Assembly (NCBI GenBank): GCA_963693285.1
Contig: OY848918.1
Coordinates: 6,763,876 to 6,827,875, forward strand
Reading direction: 5' to 3'
Length of the DNA: 64,000 nucleotides
Source: Xestospongia muta
Lineage: Eukaryota; Porifera; Demospongiae; Haplosclerida; Petrosiidae
Below the pieces are notes generated by a model. It made no database searches. It saw only the letters and a program-made list of their open reading frames with translations, and was not told the origin of the DNA. Shown here in pieces: positions 38,130 through 50,260 of this stretch (positions are counted from its first letter, which is position 1; each line of letters begins with the position of its first letter). The translations under genes and the position numbers were made by a program.

Positions 38130-38868
38130 ATGTGGAGAGAAATAATTCTTTTGTTGTTTGTATTGAGGACTCTCAATGGAGATAAGTTACAAGAACTAGA
38201 GATAACTGTTATAATAAGTTGATATGATAACTGTAAGCTTATTTGCTGAAGAGCCATATAATACATTTGTACCAGCTGGTGCTACTGAGAAATTTACTTG
38301 TATTGGTTAGTTGATTGATAATACAAATATACTCTCCTGGTTTATAACTACAAAAGGTTTAGTCTTGGATATCACAGACTATATTTGAACATACTCCACA
38401 AAATATGTCAGTTCTATCAGTTAATTGTGTCACAGAAATAAAAAAAGGACCTATAAGATGTACAGTTTTTCTTGATAGGATTAAGTGATTGTGTATTGTT
38501 ATCATTATATTGCATGTTACTTGTGTATTAAGATAATAATGTATAATTTATTTCTAGGTCCATCTGATTTAGTAATGGGACTTTTCAGCTAAAGCCTTCT
38601 CTCCATTAACATTTCAACTTACCTGAACACCAGTATTATCTAACATACCAACTACAGTATCTCCATTACTAACAAAAACACCATCACTGATACAATTATA
38701 TTAGATGAGAACACAACACAATATCTGTTTAAAGTTAACCAAGAAGATACCTGTCAGAAATATAACTTTACAATTAGAAGAGTTAATAATGCTGGAAGTA
38801 GTGAAGTGTCTGAAACATTGACAGTACCAATACCAAATGGTGATCCTTACATGAGTCTGATATTTTCT
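38130..38868 (+). pseudogene. Degenerate type I receptor P2 (copy of P1)
   Basis: Differs from P1 by only a few substitutions (for example CCAGCTGG for CCAGTTGG near 38,275). It shares all disabling changes: lost exon 1 donor, stops in the Ig exon, TGA for the FN3 tryptophan, and the exon 3/exon 4 fusion at CCAAATGGTGATCC. Shared lesions show it was already dead when duplicated. Confidence 0.8.
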
Positions 38869-39411
38869 GTAAGTTTATTAAATTTCATAATATGGTATTA
38901 AGTGAATGCTTGACTACTAAAGTATCAACAGACCATGTTTACAGTGGAACATTTTGTGTATACAGCTGAACTATACTTATTAAATGTGCATACATGTATT
39001 AATTTTGCTACTGTGACTATATTTTTAGTGGAAACAAATGTTTATAGGATGAAGTATATAATTATTTATGACTAACACCTCAAAGTGTTGTTTGGTCCTC
39101 TCTCTCTCTCCACACTCCATGCTAATGTAATTACGCTTTCTCAAGTTATAGACTGTAACCTGAAAAAATGTCTTTGAGCAGTATCATAGCATATAAAGTT
39201 CTTTAGAGCAAAAATGGGACCATTAAATTAATAATAGGACAATATTTTAAAATTACAATTATGTTAATTCATTTGAATGATTTAATTAAAACATTAAATT
39301 TTTACAGTTTGTGCAGTAGCTATTTACATAAATATAACAGTTGCAAATATGAATAAACTAAACACACTGTAAATAAGAACAGTAAACTTATTTTGAAAAT
39401 GGAAAGTCTAT
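38869..39411. other. Intergenic, between P2 and M5
   Basis: A copy of 7,369-7,910; the near-identity ends at about 39,200. No coding signal. Confidence 0.6.
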
Positions 39412-41598
39412 TTAAAAAACAATTTTGTCATACACAACTGTTGCATTGTGTATATTCCCACTAGTATCAATGGTCACATGACCATATGCTATATTATCTT
39501 TCATCTCAAGTGATGATATACCAATAGTAGGATCAGGTGGACCAGTAACTGAGGAAGAATATTTTTGGTTAGACTTGACACAGCAGTAATATGTGATAAT
39601 ACATGACACAATAGCTGTTATTACAGCTGTCACTATAGCAGTTATAGGTATACTAATAGCTACTAGTAAGTGTAGGTGTGGCAGTACTGCTACATCACTT
39701 GATGTGTCTATTCAATAACAATGGAATGTATTAAACAGTAATTATTATATTAAGATAATTTACAAGTTGGGTGAGGGGAATTTGTAACTTTTATGATCTG
39801 TGTTGTCGTTAGAAAGACATCTATGTTATAAACTGAAATTAAATGATGAAAGTGTATATAATTTATCCAATTACCTTTATTGGTTGTATAGAAAGTTTTG
39901 TTTAGTTCTACAATGGATAGTTCATTTCGATCATATATTGAAACGTTATAAAAGTATACAGAGCCTGGATCTAAATTCTCAATAAAGAAAAGTTTACCAC
40001 TAACATCTCCTGCTAAACAATAACTACTACTGCTATTGTGAGAGACATAATTGAGATCTGATGTTTTGTAGTATGATATTATCACTTGTACTCTATCACT
40101 ACATGGACTGTTCCATGCAATTCTGATTCTTAGAAGTATGAATGTTTCTCCACTTAGTTCAATATCTGATGTTATCAAGATAAACTTTCCTATGAAATAT
40201 TATAAACAAAGTTTTAAGACATTCAACTCACTGATCACTATGCTCGAAGCAATACTTGATCCAACAATGTTATTAGCTGAGACATTAATAAAATATTGTG
40301 TGTTATTAATAGTTTGAATTCCAAAAGGAGAATCTCTGGAAGGACAGTTGTCAAGGAAGAAGGTGTTGATACTATATCCAATAACATTAACAATGTAGTT
40401 AGTCACTGGTGGAGTATTAGCATCGACTGTGTTAGAACACTAACATGTGATAAAATAACAAAGACATAATATTTCAAGGAACTTACATTCCAGTAGATAT
40501 TAAGTAAATAGTTTCCACTACAAAGAGTAAAACATATTTCTATGTCTTGAATGAATCTAGGAACTACATTATCACAAATAATTATAATATAGTAACGTTA
40601 ATTGATAGTATGCATGCACATACCTTCTCCAGGAATATGAGCAGTAATTGTATTACTCTCCTCTCCTACTCCCAGACAGTTATTAGCACTCACAGTAAAG
40701 TCATAACTATGACCAGACATTAGTCCAGTGACAATATAACTAGTACTATTGTCTGTAGTAGTAATGTTCCATGTACTATCTAATAATGTCACAGTACTAG
40801 TGATGATATAGTTCACTATAATACATCCTCCTGTATCACTGGAGGATCAATCCATGATAAATTCAGTTGGTTAGTAAAAATGTATCGGTAATGGTAATGT
40901 TGAAAGAGAGGTTTGTTGGAGCGTTTGATTTGGCTAATGATAAGTTCAAAGAAACATATCAAAACACACTAGATCACTATACTTACTTAACAATAGACCA
41001 CTATACTTACTTAACACTAGACCACTATACTTACTTAACACTATATCACTATACTTACTTAACACTAGATCACTATACTTACTTAACACTAGATCACTAT
41101 ACTTACTTAACACTAGATCACTATACTTACTTAACACTAGTAGTGTACACATGTCATTGGGTCCTGGAACATTATCTTGACATTCAATCGTTTCATTGTC
41201 TAAATCTTCACTTGCAATAAAGATCAAATTACCACTGATAGTCTTAACAATGTCATTAACTGAAGTAACTTGAGCAGAAAAGAGAGCATTATTCACAATT
41301 TGTGAAGACGATGAAAGTGTAATATTAGTAGTGACTCCACCACTTGGTACAAGCCAATGTAATTTACTATTCCCTAAAGCTACACCAGGGTTTATTACAT
41401 TACAAAGTAGTGTTACAGTAAGACCAGGACTTAAATGTACTCCTCCATTGTCCTCACTGCAGTAATCAGCTTTGTTAGTGATATCAACAGCACTATGAAC
41501 TAGTGTACAAGATAAATTAAAGTAAATTGAACATACCTACTAGCACACACACACTTACCTGAAAATATCAGTATCGATAAATAAACCACCAAATTCAT
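39412..41598 (-). pseudogene. Type II receptor M5 with frameshifts in the first FN3
   Basis: Exons in gene order: 41559-41598, 41131-41499, 40624-40933, 40487-40563, 40232-40439, 39875-40189 and 39412-39707. Exon 3 is 310 nt instead of 309. One A is lost from a six-A run (about 40,875-40,880) and two bases are gained at CACTGGAGGATC (about 40,841). The first change leads to a stop at 40863-40865. The tail keeps IAYGHV but the second motif is VVYDKI, so its YxN element is lost. Other exons are open. Most likely a recent pseudogene; homopolymer error cannot explain both changes. Confidence 0.75.
40963..41132 (-). repeat. 24-bp splice-donor minisatellite in M5 (7 units)
   Basis: Seven units, 170 bp, all keeping frame. 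The translated units read LSKYSDLV, LSKYSDIV, LSKYSGLV and LSKYSGLL. All seven retain GTAAGT. Confidence 0.9.
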
Positions 41599-42548
41599 TC
41601 TTACTTGCAATCGTTAGTCTGAGAGAGTCAGCCACTCCCTAAAATTTAATTTTCTATAGGGAGTGGCTGGTTTGAGTTTATCAAATTACTTCAATAATAC
41701 TAATTACGCTAATATGACCATTATTATGATTAAGCAGGACAATTCCTGAGCCTGAATTGCTGCAACATACATAATACGTTATAGATTGAACGACTTCAGA
41801 ATCCAATAAAATGCCAGTACTGTAGTGTTACTGGAAGTATATTATTGTAGTTCTAATATAAATTAGAATTATTTGTATATATTGCTCATACTAAGTTGCC
41901 ATATCAACGTAGTATTATTGTAAAATGCTAGCCAGCCATACAAATGATAGTTTCCTCACTTTTGTCTTGAAATTTTTAATTGTAAGTTTACTGTTTTAAA
42001 ATTGTTCTTGTTTTATTGTTTTTGATTAGATTTATTACCTTTAGTGTGTACATCATAGTACATATGTTGGAGACCACCAGTTACTCCTGCCTTTTGTAAT
42101 TCTCAAAATGAGTAAAGTCATTAGAAAAGAAGTTAATTCTTCTCCTTCTAATATAACAGTCCATTACCAGTATATATATATATACATATGTTTGAAGACA
42201 AATGATAACAGTGCTGATATGTTATTTAATAGTACTGGCTTTAGAAAATGTATGTTCACTTGTCTTGCATGGAATTAGTTGTTGGAGACAATATATATAC
42301 TGACTGAGTTCAACCTCTATTGTGTATGACATCATTTTGTATAATGGCATGATTGGTAGACACCAATAATGTGAAGTAGTCTATGTATCTAAATCCCATA
42401 AAGAAATCAAAAGGATAAGTAATGCATAAACTTTGTCAACAACAAAATAGAAATAAAATGACTATTTATATTGACTATTAACATTGTCTTTATTGTATTG
42501 CATGGTTTATAAATAGTAGTTATCAAGTGCCACTCCCACTTCAGAATC
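41599..42548. promoter_or_regulatory. Divergent intergenic region between M5 and F
   Basis: 950 bp, most like the M3/C spacer. The inverted repeat CAGCCACTCCCT...AGGGAGTGGCTG is at about 41,629-41,669. A short TA run is near 42,171-42,187. Confidence 0.5.
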
Positions 42549-44570
42549 ATGTGGAGAGTAATAGCTCTTGTGCTGTTTCTACTAAAGTCTGTCTATGGAG
42601 GTAACTAGTATAAAGAACTAGAGTTACATGTCATTGTTTTGTAGGTCTGTTAGTAAAAGAACCAAATGATATACTTCTACCAGTTGGTGCTACTGGAGAA
42701 TTTCCATGTATTACTAATTCTACTGATAATAACACTATGTTCTCCTGGACTGTTACTGCAAGAAATATAAAGTCTGGTAGTTATAGTTCTCTTGAAAGCT
42801 TATTTAATAGTTATGGTATCAGACTGTTAAGAGATACTCCACAAAATACATCAATTCTATTAGTTGATGGTGTTACAGAAAACAATGGGACATTTGTATT
42901 ATGTACAGTTGCTGCTGATGGAATTGTGGCTCAAAGTGATGCTACTTTATTATTATATGGTCAGTACTGTACTTTAAAGGTAACTTTATTAGTTTATCAA
43001 TTAATACCTAGGTCCACCAGATCCTGTAAAAAGCTTTTCAGCTAAAGCCTTCTCTCCATTAACATTACAACTTACCTGGACACCAGTATTGTCTAACATA
43101 CCATTTAACTACAGTATCTCCATTACTAACAGAGACAACATCACTGATATAATTATATTAGATCATATTGCTACACATTATCTGTTTAAAGCTAACCAAG
43201 AAGATACCTGTCAGAAATATAACTTTACAATTAAAACAATAAATGATGCTGGAAGTAGTGAAGTGTCTGAAACATTGACAGTACCAATACCAAATGGTGA
43301 GTTGAACTATAAGTGTACTAACAGTATTATGTTGTTCTTGTCATGTAATTGTAAACTTAAGTGTTATCAGTGTGAGCCTAGTTTGTATATGATTATAGCA
43401 GGTATGAGTATATTCACAGTACACCTGCTCTCTCACACTATTAAGTGTCTTGAAATTAGATCCTCTGTTATCAAGTCATGATAATCATTATACTAGAAGT
43501 GTTGCTCAAATGACTAGACAGTCATCAAGAACAAGTTTGACTTATAGTCAGATGGCAATCACAAGACACCATATTGAGAAGTTATTATGGACATAGTATA
43601 GAATATGACGGCATCCTTATATAAATTGCGTGTGACATGTTTATTGCAACTGTACTATAAAAAGCTATATGTCCATATAGATTATAATGACATTATACTA
43701 TAAAATGCCACATGTCTGTACAGGTTATGATGAAGTTGTACTATATAATGCCATATACCTATATAAATAGTGTATAGTGGCTCTTTTTAATAAAAAAAAC
43801 TATCACAAATGTTAGTTATTACAGTAGATGTACTTATCAATAATGGGAGGTGTATCTTCCTATAAACCTGTCTAGTACATACATGTATATACATATAATA
43901 AAGAGGTATGGCTAAGATATGAAGTTCACCACAATCCTCCCTTAGGCAGTTTGTAGACAGCTTGTGGTTGTCTAACGACACTAGCTGTTAGAATGTATTT
44001 ATCATGTAATTGGAATGTGAATCAAAGGCAATTATTATTGTCAGCTGAAAACGTAACAGCATTCAAAAATATAGCAGCTGATGCCAAGAACTCATGATCT
44101 TTGAATGAGTAATGTCAATGATACTGTTAACGTAACAACACTATAATTACCTTTGTACTTGATCTGTCAGCTATGGGAGGGAATCCATCAAGTGTTCCAG
44201 CTGCCAGAATAACATGACAGTCATATCTATACTGTCTTGAAAATACTAATTGGTTCTATGCAGCTGTGTAAAGAGAATTGTTTGCATTCACTTTCTCTGA
44301 TCTCTTTTAGTTCCTAGTGAAGTATTCAATATAATGAGTGAAGTTTACTTTAGCAACAATAGAAATGGTGATCCCTACTTGAGTCTAAAATTTTCAGTAA
44401 GTTATTACTTTTGTTTGTCATTAACATACTATCAAATACACGCTACATTAACTGATGTTTTGAACAACATGTTTTGTTTGTGTATCACTTAAGAACAAGG
44501 ATTTCATTTTACACATAATTATGTTAAATGAGGTTACTTTGGGTGGTCTTAATGCAATTGTTATTATTGA

Positions 44571-44639
<69 letters not shown>

Positions 44640-46187
44640 TCCCTCTAGTCTCCTGATGTTTGTCATTATTACCCAATAACATCATATAAAGTCACAACTC
44701 AGGAACAAACCAACCAATCAGACAACAGCTCTGACATATTAGCTACAAATGTTACCTCTAATGATAGTGTTGTTACATTAACTGTAACATCATTAACTGC
44801 TGATCAACATTACTTAGTATCAGTCTCTGCTATAAATGAAGTTGGTACTAGTCAAAGCACACAGGAAATTGAAATATGTGAGTATTGAACAACTAATATA
44901 TTACATGAAGTATATAATATTACTTACTTATTCATGACCCACCTACTTTGTATATTCATGACACATAAGTATTATATAAACAATGAATATATTCTAAATT
45001 TCTAAATATATCATTTCCACCAGATAATGTATTTTCATAGTTCATTGCCTCACTATTAGTATGTTAATTTACACTAAATTATACGATCATTGCAATATGT
45101 AACTAATGTACACAGTTTGTTTATCATGTTATAATATATTATTATATATTCTGTTCTTTATTCACTTGTGTCTTCTCTATTTACAGATACTAGTAGTGTT
45201 CAAAGAGTTGAGGCAGTTCTATCAATGGATATTCTTCATGTGACATGTTATTTAGCAGAGTACAGTGTGGACATTGGTTGTTTTGTTGAAGTACTTTATA
45301 AAAATGAGATCATTGCTAACAAAATAATTGTCCAAACTCAAAATGAAATTCATCTGACTGATTTTATTAAACTTAATCTTCTTGATTTTAACTCCACCCA
45401 CTCTGATTTGGTTGTCATGGCATTTGATTACAATAATGATGGTAGTATGGGACAACTTGGTTTTAACGTGACACCATCTCTAGCTCCACCCACTATGACA
45501 ACTTTAGGTATCATTGATCACATACTTGCTATAATGTACAATTATAATTATAAATGTACTTATTAAAATATATACTTAATTTTCACAAAACTACTATAAA
45601 ATATAACAAAACACAATTGACTTAACAATATACACATAATAACATGAAGTACTTTAAAATTAATAGTATAAAAACTTAATCATATAAATTTTATTTTTTA
45701 CAATAGCTATAACATCTAATCTTCCACAAATATCAGGTATGTTCTTATTACACATAAACAATAGTAAAATTGATCAGTATTATTTTTGTATAGTCACTAT
45801 TAGTATTTCTATGTCACCAACAACTGTATTTTCTAAATCAGGTAAATGTGATTAATATTTGTATATGTACAGTTCATTATTTTCTTTATAGATTCTTTTA
45901 ATCCTCTTTCTACCACTGTTTTAGCAGTCACTATTAGTGTATTAATAGGATTAGTAATTATTGTTGCAGCTGTAGTACTAATATTGATTCGTTGCTACCT
46001 AAAGTTCAAATTAAAAGGTCGTCTTTTCTCTAATGTTCAAACATCAGATATGAAATGCACAATAACGACCAGTGAGAATGTGATACCATTGACCCAAGTT
46101 GATACAACATACAAAACTATACCAGTTATTCCTTTTCAATCAAATGGAATAGATGATTATACCAGACCAAACAGTGACACTATATAA
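42549..46187 (+). CDS. Type I Ig/FN3 receptor F, short-tail form
   Basis: Nine exons: 42549-42600, 42645-42959, 43012-43296, 44311-44396, 44649-44877, 45187-45507, 45707-45736, 45794-45841 and 45892-46187. They sum to 1,662 nt (553 aa), in frame. It is the closest relative of C, sharing the 9-nt deletions in exons 5 and 8 and the short tail. Unlike C, it keeps the tyrosine in TTYKTI (a YxxI motif). The exon 4b sequence is [17 protein letters not shown]. The out-of-frame old C-terminus is again legible after the stop. It is head to head with M5. Confidence 0.8.
44571..44646. repeat. CT microsatellite at the exon 5 acceptor of F
   Basis: About 76 bp of CT with a few interruptions, ending CCCTCTCCCTCTAG. 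The longest of the eight tracts. Its complement gives a spurious REREREK-rich minus frame. Confidence 0.95.
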
Positions 46188-47893
46188 TCATCAATGCTAT
46201 ATACCAGTTGAATTAAATATAAATATTACTTATAATAGTGTGACTAAAAAGACAACAAATTATGTTAGTGTGTTATAATTACTACAGCTAATTTTTATAA
46301 TGGCAAGACCATTATTTTAAAAGATTAATGTCTAATATAATAATTTTAAAAAAATAAATACTCTCAACCACACTTAAATCTAATATCTTCCTAATATATC
46401 TCACATGTAATTTATGATGGAAAAAGCATAATTATTGAATCTAATTGTACCAGACACATGTGTCTAGCTTGATCCAAGTGTTGTAACTGTATTGAAGGAA
46501 CTTATCAAACCAGTAATAGAAGTTATAATGTCACTAGAGCAATGTCTGGAACGACTGCTAATAGATTTAGTGAAAAATGTCAATGTATGGGCCAGTAATT
46601 GTTTGTCACTATAGGAACTTTGCAATTGCCACTCCCACTTAATACTAATGTACTTGTATCAGTAATGATTTTCATGTACTTATATTAGATATTTGATCAC
46701 ATTTCATATCACTGTAGTTACAATAACAATTCTTGTCACATATTTAGCAAAGATATATGTAATCATGCAAAGATAAGCTGATCAACGCTTTATCACAGTG
46801 AATTAGCATGGTGAATCAGCAAATTTCGAGTAGGTGTTTAACCTCATCCACTTAGACCCACTTACCGAGCTACCAACTTCCGGTAGTTCTCTGAACGAAC
46901 ACTATATGCACCGTCTACCAGACCCTTCCTACCTGCAGGGGGGAGGGGCTGGCTACGCGAGACTAGGTCCTTATTAAGTAAAGACAAAAATAGTTCCTCA
47001 AAAATGTTGCTAAAGTCTATAAAAACTGCAATAATGTATTAATTGTACTAGTAAAACAAGGGAAATTATTATGCTTTTAAAAAAAAATAATACAGCATTT
47101 AAGAGTAGTAATATTAATGTCACTCAAGGGGCTATTTAGTTAACTTCAATACTATAGTACTCCAATACTATAGTGTTGCTGAGAGTAAATATTATTGTAG
47201 TTCTAATATAAATTAGAATTATTTGTATATATATTGCTCATTCAAAGGTGCCATACCAACATAGTACTACTGTAAAATCCTTGCTAGCCATAAATGATAT
47301 TTTCCTCGTTTTGTCTTGTATACATTATCTTTTAAATTTTTATTTTTAAATTTACTGTTTTAAAATTGTTCTTGTTTTATTGTTTTGATTAGATTTATTT
47401 CCTTTAGTGTGTACATCATAGTACACATGTTGGACACCACCAGTTACTCCTGCCTTTTGTAATCCTCAAAATGAGTAAAGTCAGTAGAAAAGTTAATTCT
47501 TTTCCTTCTAACAGTATATTACCAGTATATGTATGTGTTAGAAGACAAATGATAACACTGCTGATATGTTATTTAATAGTACTCGTTTTAGAAAATGTAT
47601 GTTCACTTGTCTTACATGGAATTAGTTGTTGGAGACAATATATATACTGACTGAGCTCAAGCTCTATTGTGTATGGCAACATTTTGTACATAACATGATT
47701 GGCAGATCATCAATAATGTGAAGTAGTCTATGTATCTAAATCCCATAAGGGAATACAAGGGATAGATATTGCATAAAATTTGTCATCAACAAAATAGAAA
47801 TAAAACTATTTATATTAACCATTAATATTGTCTTTATTGTATTGCATGCTTTATAAACAGTAGTTATCAAGTGCCACACCTAGTTCTGAAATC
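46188..47893. other. Region between F and G
   Basis: Copy of 24,381-26,087 at an offset of about 21.8 kb: tail remnants, the type II-like scrap near 46,680-46,760, the GC-rich block (about 46,790-46,975), then the type I-proximal promoter sequence from about 47,160. There is no type II gene opposite G. Confidence 0.6.
46790..46975. repeat. GC-rich dispersed-repeat-like block (second copy)
   Basis: Nearly identical to 24,990-25,185, including GGCTACGCGAGACTAGG, with a few substitutions. Confidence 0.4.
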
Positions 47894-50222
47894 ATGTGGA
47901 GAGAAATAGCTCTGGTGTTGTTTCTACTAAAGTCTATCTATGGAGGTAACTTGTATAAATATTTAGACTTACATGTCATTGTTTTGTAGGTCTATTAGTA
48001 AAAGAACCAAATGATTTACTTCTACCAGTTGGTGCTACTGGAGAATTTCCATGTATTACTAATTCTACTGATAATAACACTATGTTCTCATGGACTGTTA
48101 CTGCAAGAAATATAAAGTCTGCTAGTTATAGTTCTCTTGAAAGCTTATTTAATAGTTATGGTATCAGACTGTTAAGAGACACTCCACAAAATACATCAGT
48201 TCTATTAGTTGATGGTGTTACAGAAAACAATGGAACATTTGTATTATGTACAGTTGCTGCTGATGGAATTATGGCTCAAAGTGATGCTACTTTATTATTA
48301 TATGGTCAGTACTGTACTTTAAAGGTAATTTTTTAAATTTATCAATTAATACCTAGGTCCACCAGATCCTGTAACAAGCTTTTCAGCTATAACCTTCTCT
48401 CCATTAACATTACAACTTACCTGGACACCAGTATTATCTAACATACCATTTAACTACAGTATCTCCATTACTAACAGAGACAACATCACTGATATAATTA
48501 TATTAGATCAAAATGCTACACATTATCTGTTTAAAGCTAACCAAGAAGATACCTGTCAGAAATATAACTTTACAATTAAAACAATAAATGAAGCTGGAAG
48601 TAGTGAAGTATCTGAAACATTGACAGTACCAATACCAAATGGTGAGTGGTAAACTAAGTATATAATAACTCTGTTGTGTTGATTTAGTCTATCAATGTAT
48701 GTAGTAATGTAGAGATAGTTCAAACAAGATTGCAACAATATATATCATTAGTAACATTCATAGTTTTATGCACTACATTATACTGTATATGCATACCACT
48801 GTATAATGTGTTTGTAGTGGACTGTTTTGTAATGATGATGTCATTGGAATTACTGCTATCTTGTTTATATTATTTTTATCAGATTGATAGTGAAACTATC
48901 TCTACACTATAAACAAAACAATATATTATTTACTCTTTGAGTATAAGAGTTTACATGTAGTTATATAAAACATGAGTTAGTTCATACTTTAGTCAGACTG
49001 CCTAAGTGTCTTATTAGTAAATTCATTTTTAACAAACTTTCTGTTTACATCTTTTATGTTGTTTGTGTAATCATATCATATCAACATGATCACCATATTT
49101 AGACATAGTTATGTGTTTATATTTGTTGGATCAAGTAATAAACATATATACATCATATATATTTAATGTAAAAAAGATGGCTTTATTATTAATAGCAAGA
49201 TAACTGACATAAATTATGTCTGTGTTTAAATTTAGCCACAAGCTATTGCAATGGCTGTTATATTGATAATGTAAAGTGTTTACAGTATTTTCTGAATTAT
49301 ACTCTACACTAACATATTGATTATGATATGAACTTCACTACAATCCTCCTTCGGGCTGTTTTGTGGTTGATTAATCACACAATATTGGGTGATATTTCAA
49401 CTATTTGTTATGGATGCATACATCATGTAGTAAATGGATGAATAGAATTGAAAGCACAAACTTATCGGTTTTGTCATTATCTTTTACAATGTTAATGACT
49501 TATTGTTTTAATAGTTCTATCCACAAAAAAATTTTCTTTAATTGATTTTAGTTTCTAGTAAAGTACCTAATAAAAAAATTAAATTCTTCTTTAGTAGTGG
49601 TGGGAGAGGGTATCCTTACTTGAGTCTGACATTTATTGTAAGTTTATTGAATTATGTAGTAATGGAATACATTAGTTCATTTCATAAATATGGTATAATG
49701 CTTCCTACTGTGAGATTAAAAAGACTGTTTTTACAATTAAGACAATTAATTTTAATGTGTTATTGTGTTATGGTCTATATCTCTGAAGTGGTCCAGTACT
49801 ATAATTACCTTTGTAGTTGATTTGTCAGCTATGAGAGGGAATCCATCAAGTGTTCCAGCTGCCAGAATAACATGACAGTCATATACAGTCTTTAAAATAC
49901 TAATGGCTTCTATGCAGCTGATTAAGAGAATTGTTTACATTCAATTACTCTTTGATCTCTTTTAGTTCCTAGTGATGTATCCAATATAATGAGTGAAGTT
50001 TACTTTAGCAGCAACAGAAATGGTGATCCATACTTGAGTCTGACATTTTCGGTAAGTTTATTACTTTTGTTTGTCATTTTAATACTATCAAATACACGCT
50101 ACATTAACTGATGTAGAGGTTAACCTATTTGTTTGTGTAGCACTTAAGAAGAAAGATTTCATTTTACACATAATTATGTTAAATGAGGTTACTTCAGCAG
50201 GTCTTAATGCAGTCGTTGTTAT

Positions 50223-50260
<38 letters not shown>

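Larger units (their letters stand above)
31963..39200. repeat. Segmental duplication of about 470-7,700
   Basis: Gene E, P2 and flanks match A, P1 and flanks almost base for base at an offset of about 31,493-31,501, with scattered single substitutions and few indels. Similarity drops to ordinary paralogue level at both ends, within M1/M4 exon 2 and before the 3' end of M2/M5. The block covers about 7.2 kb. Confidence 0.85.

Noticed and set aside
44448..44666. RERERE-rich minus frame near exon 5 of F (similar at 13,182-13,379 and 50,088-50,306)
   Set aside because: It is the complement of the CT microsatellite.
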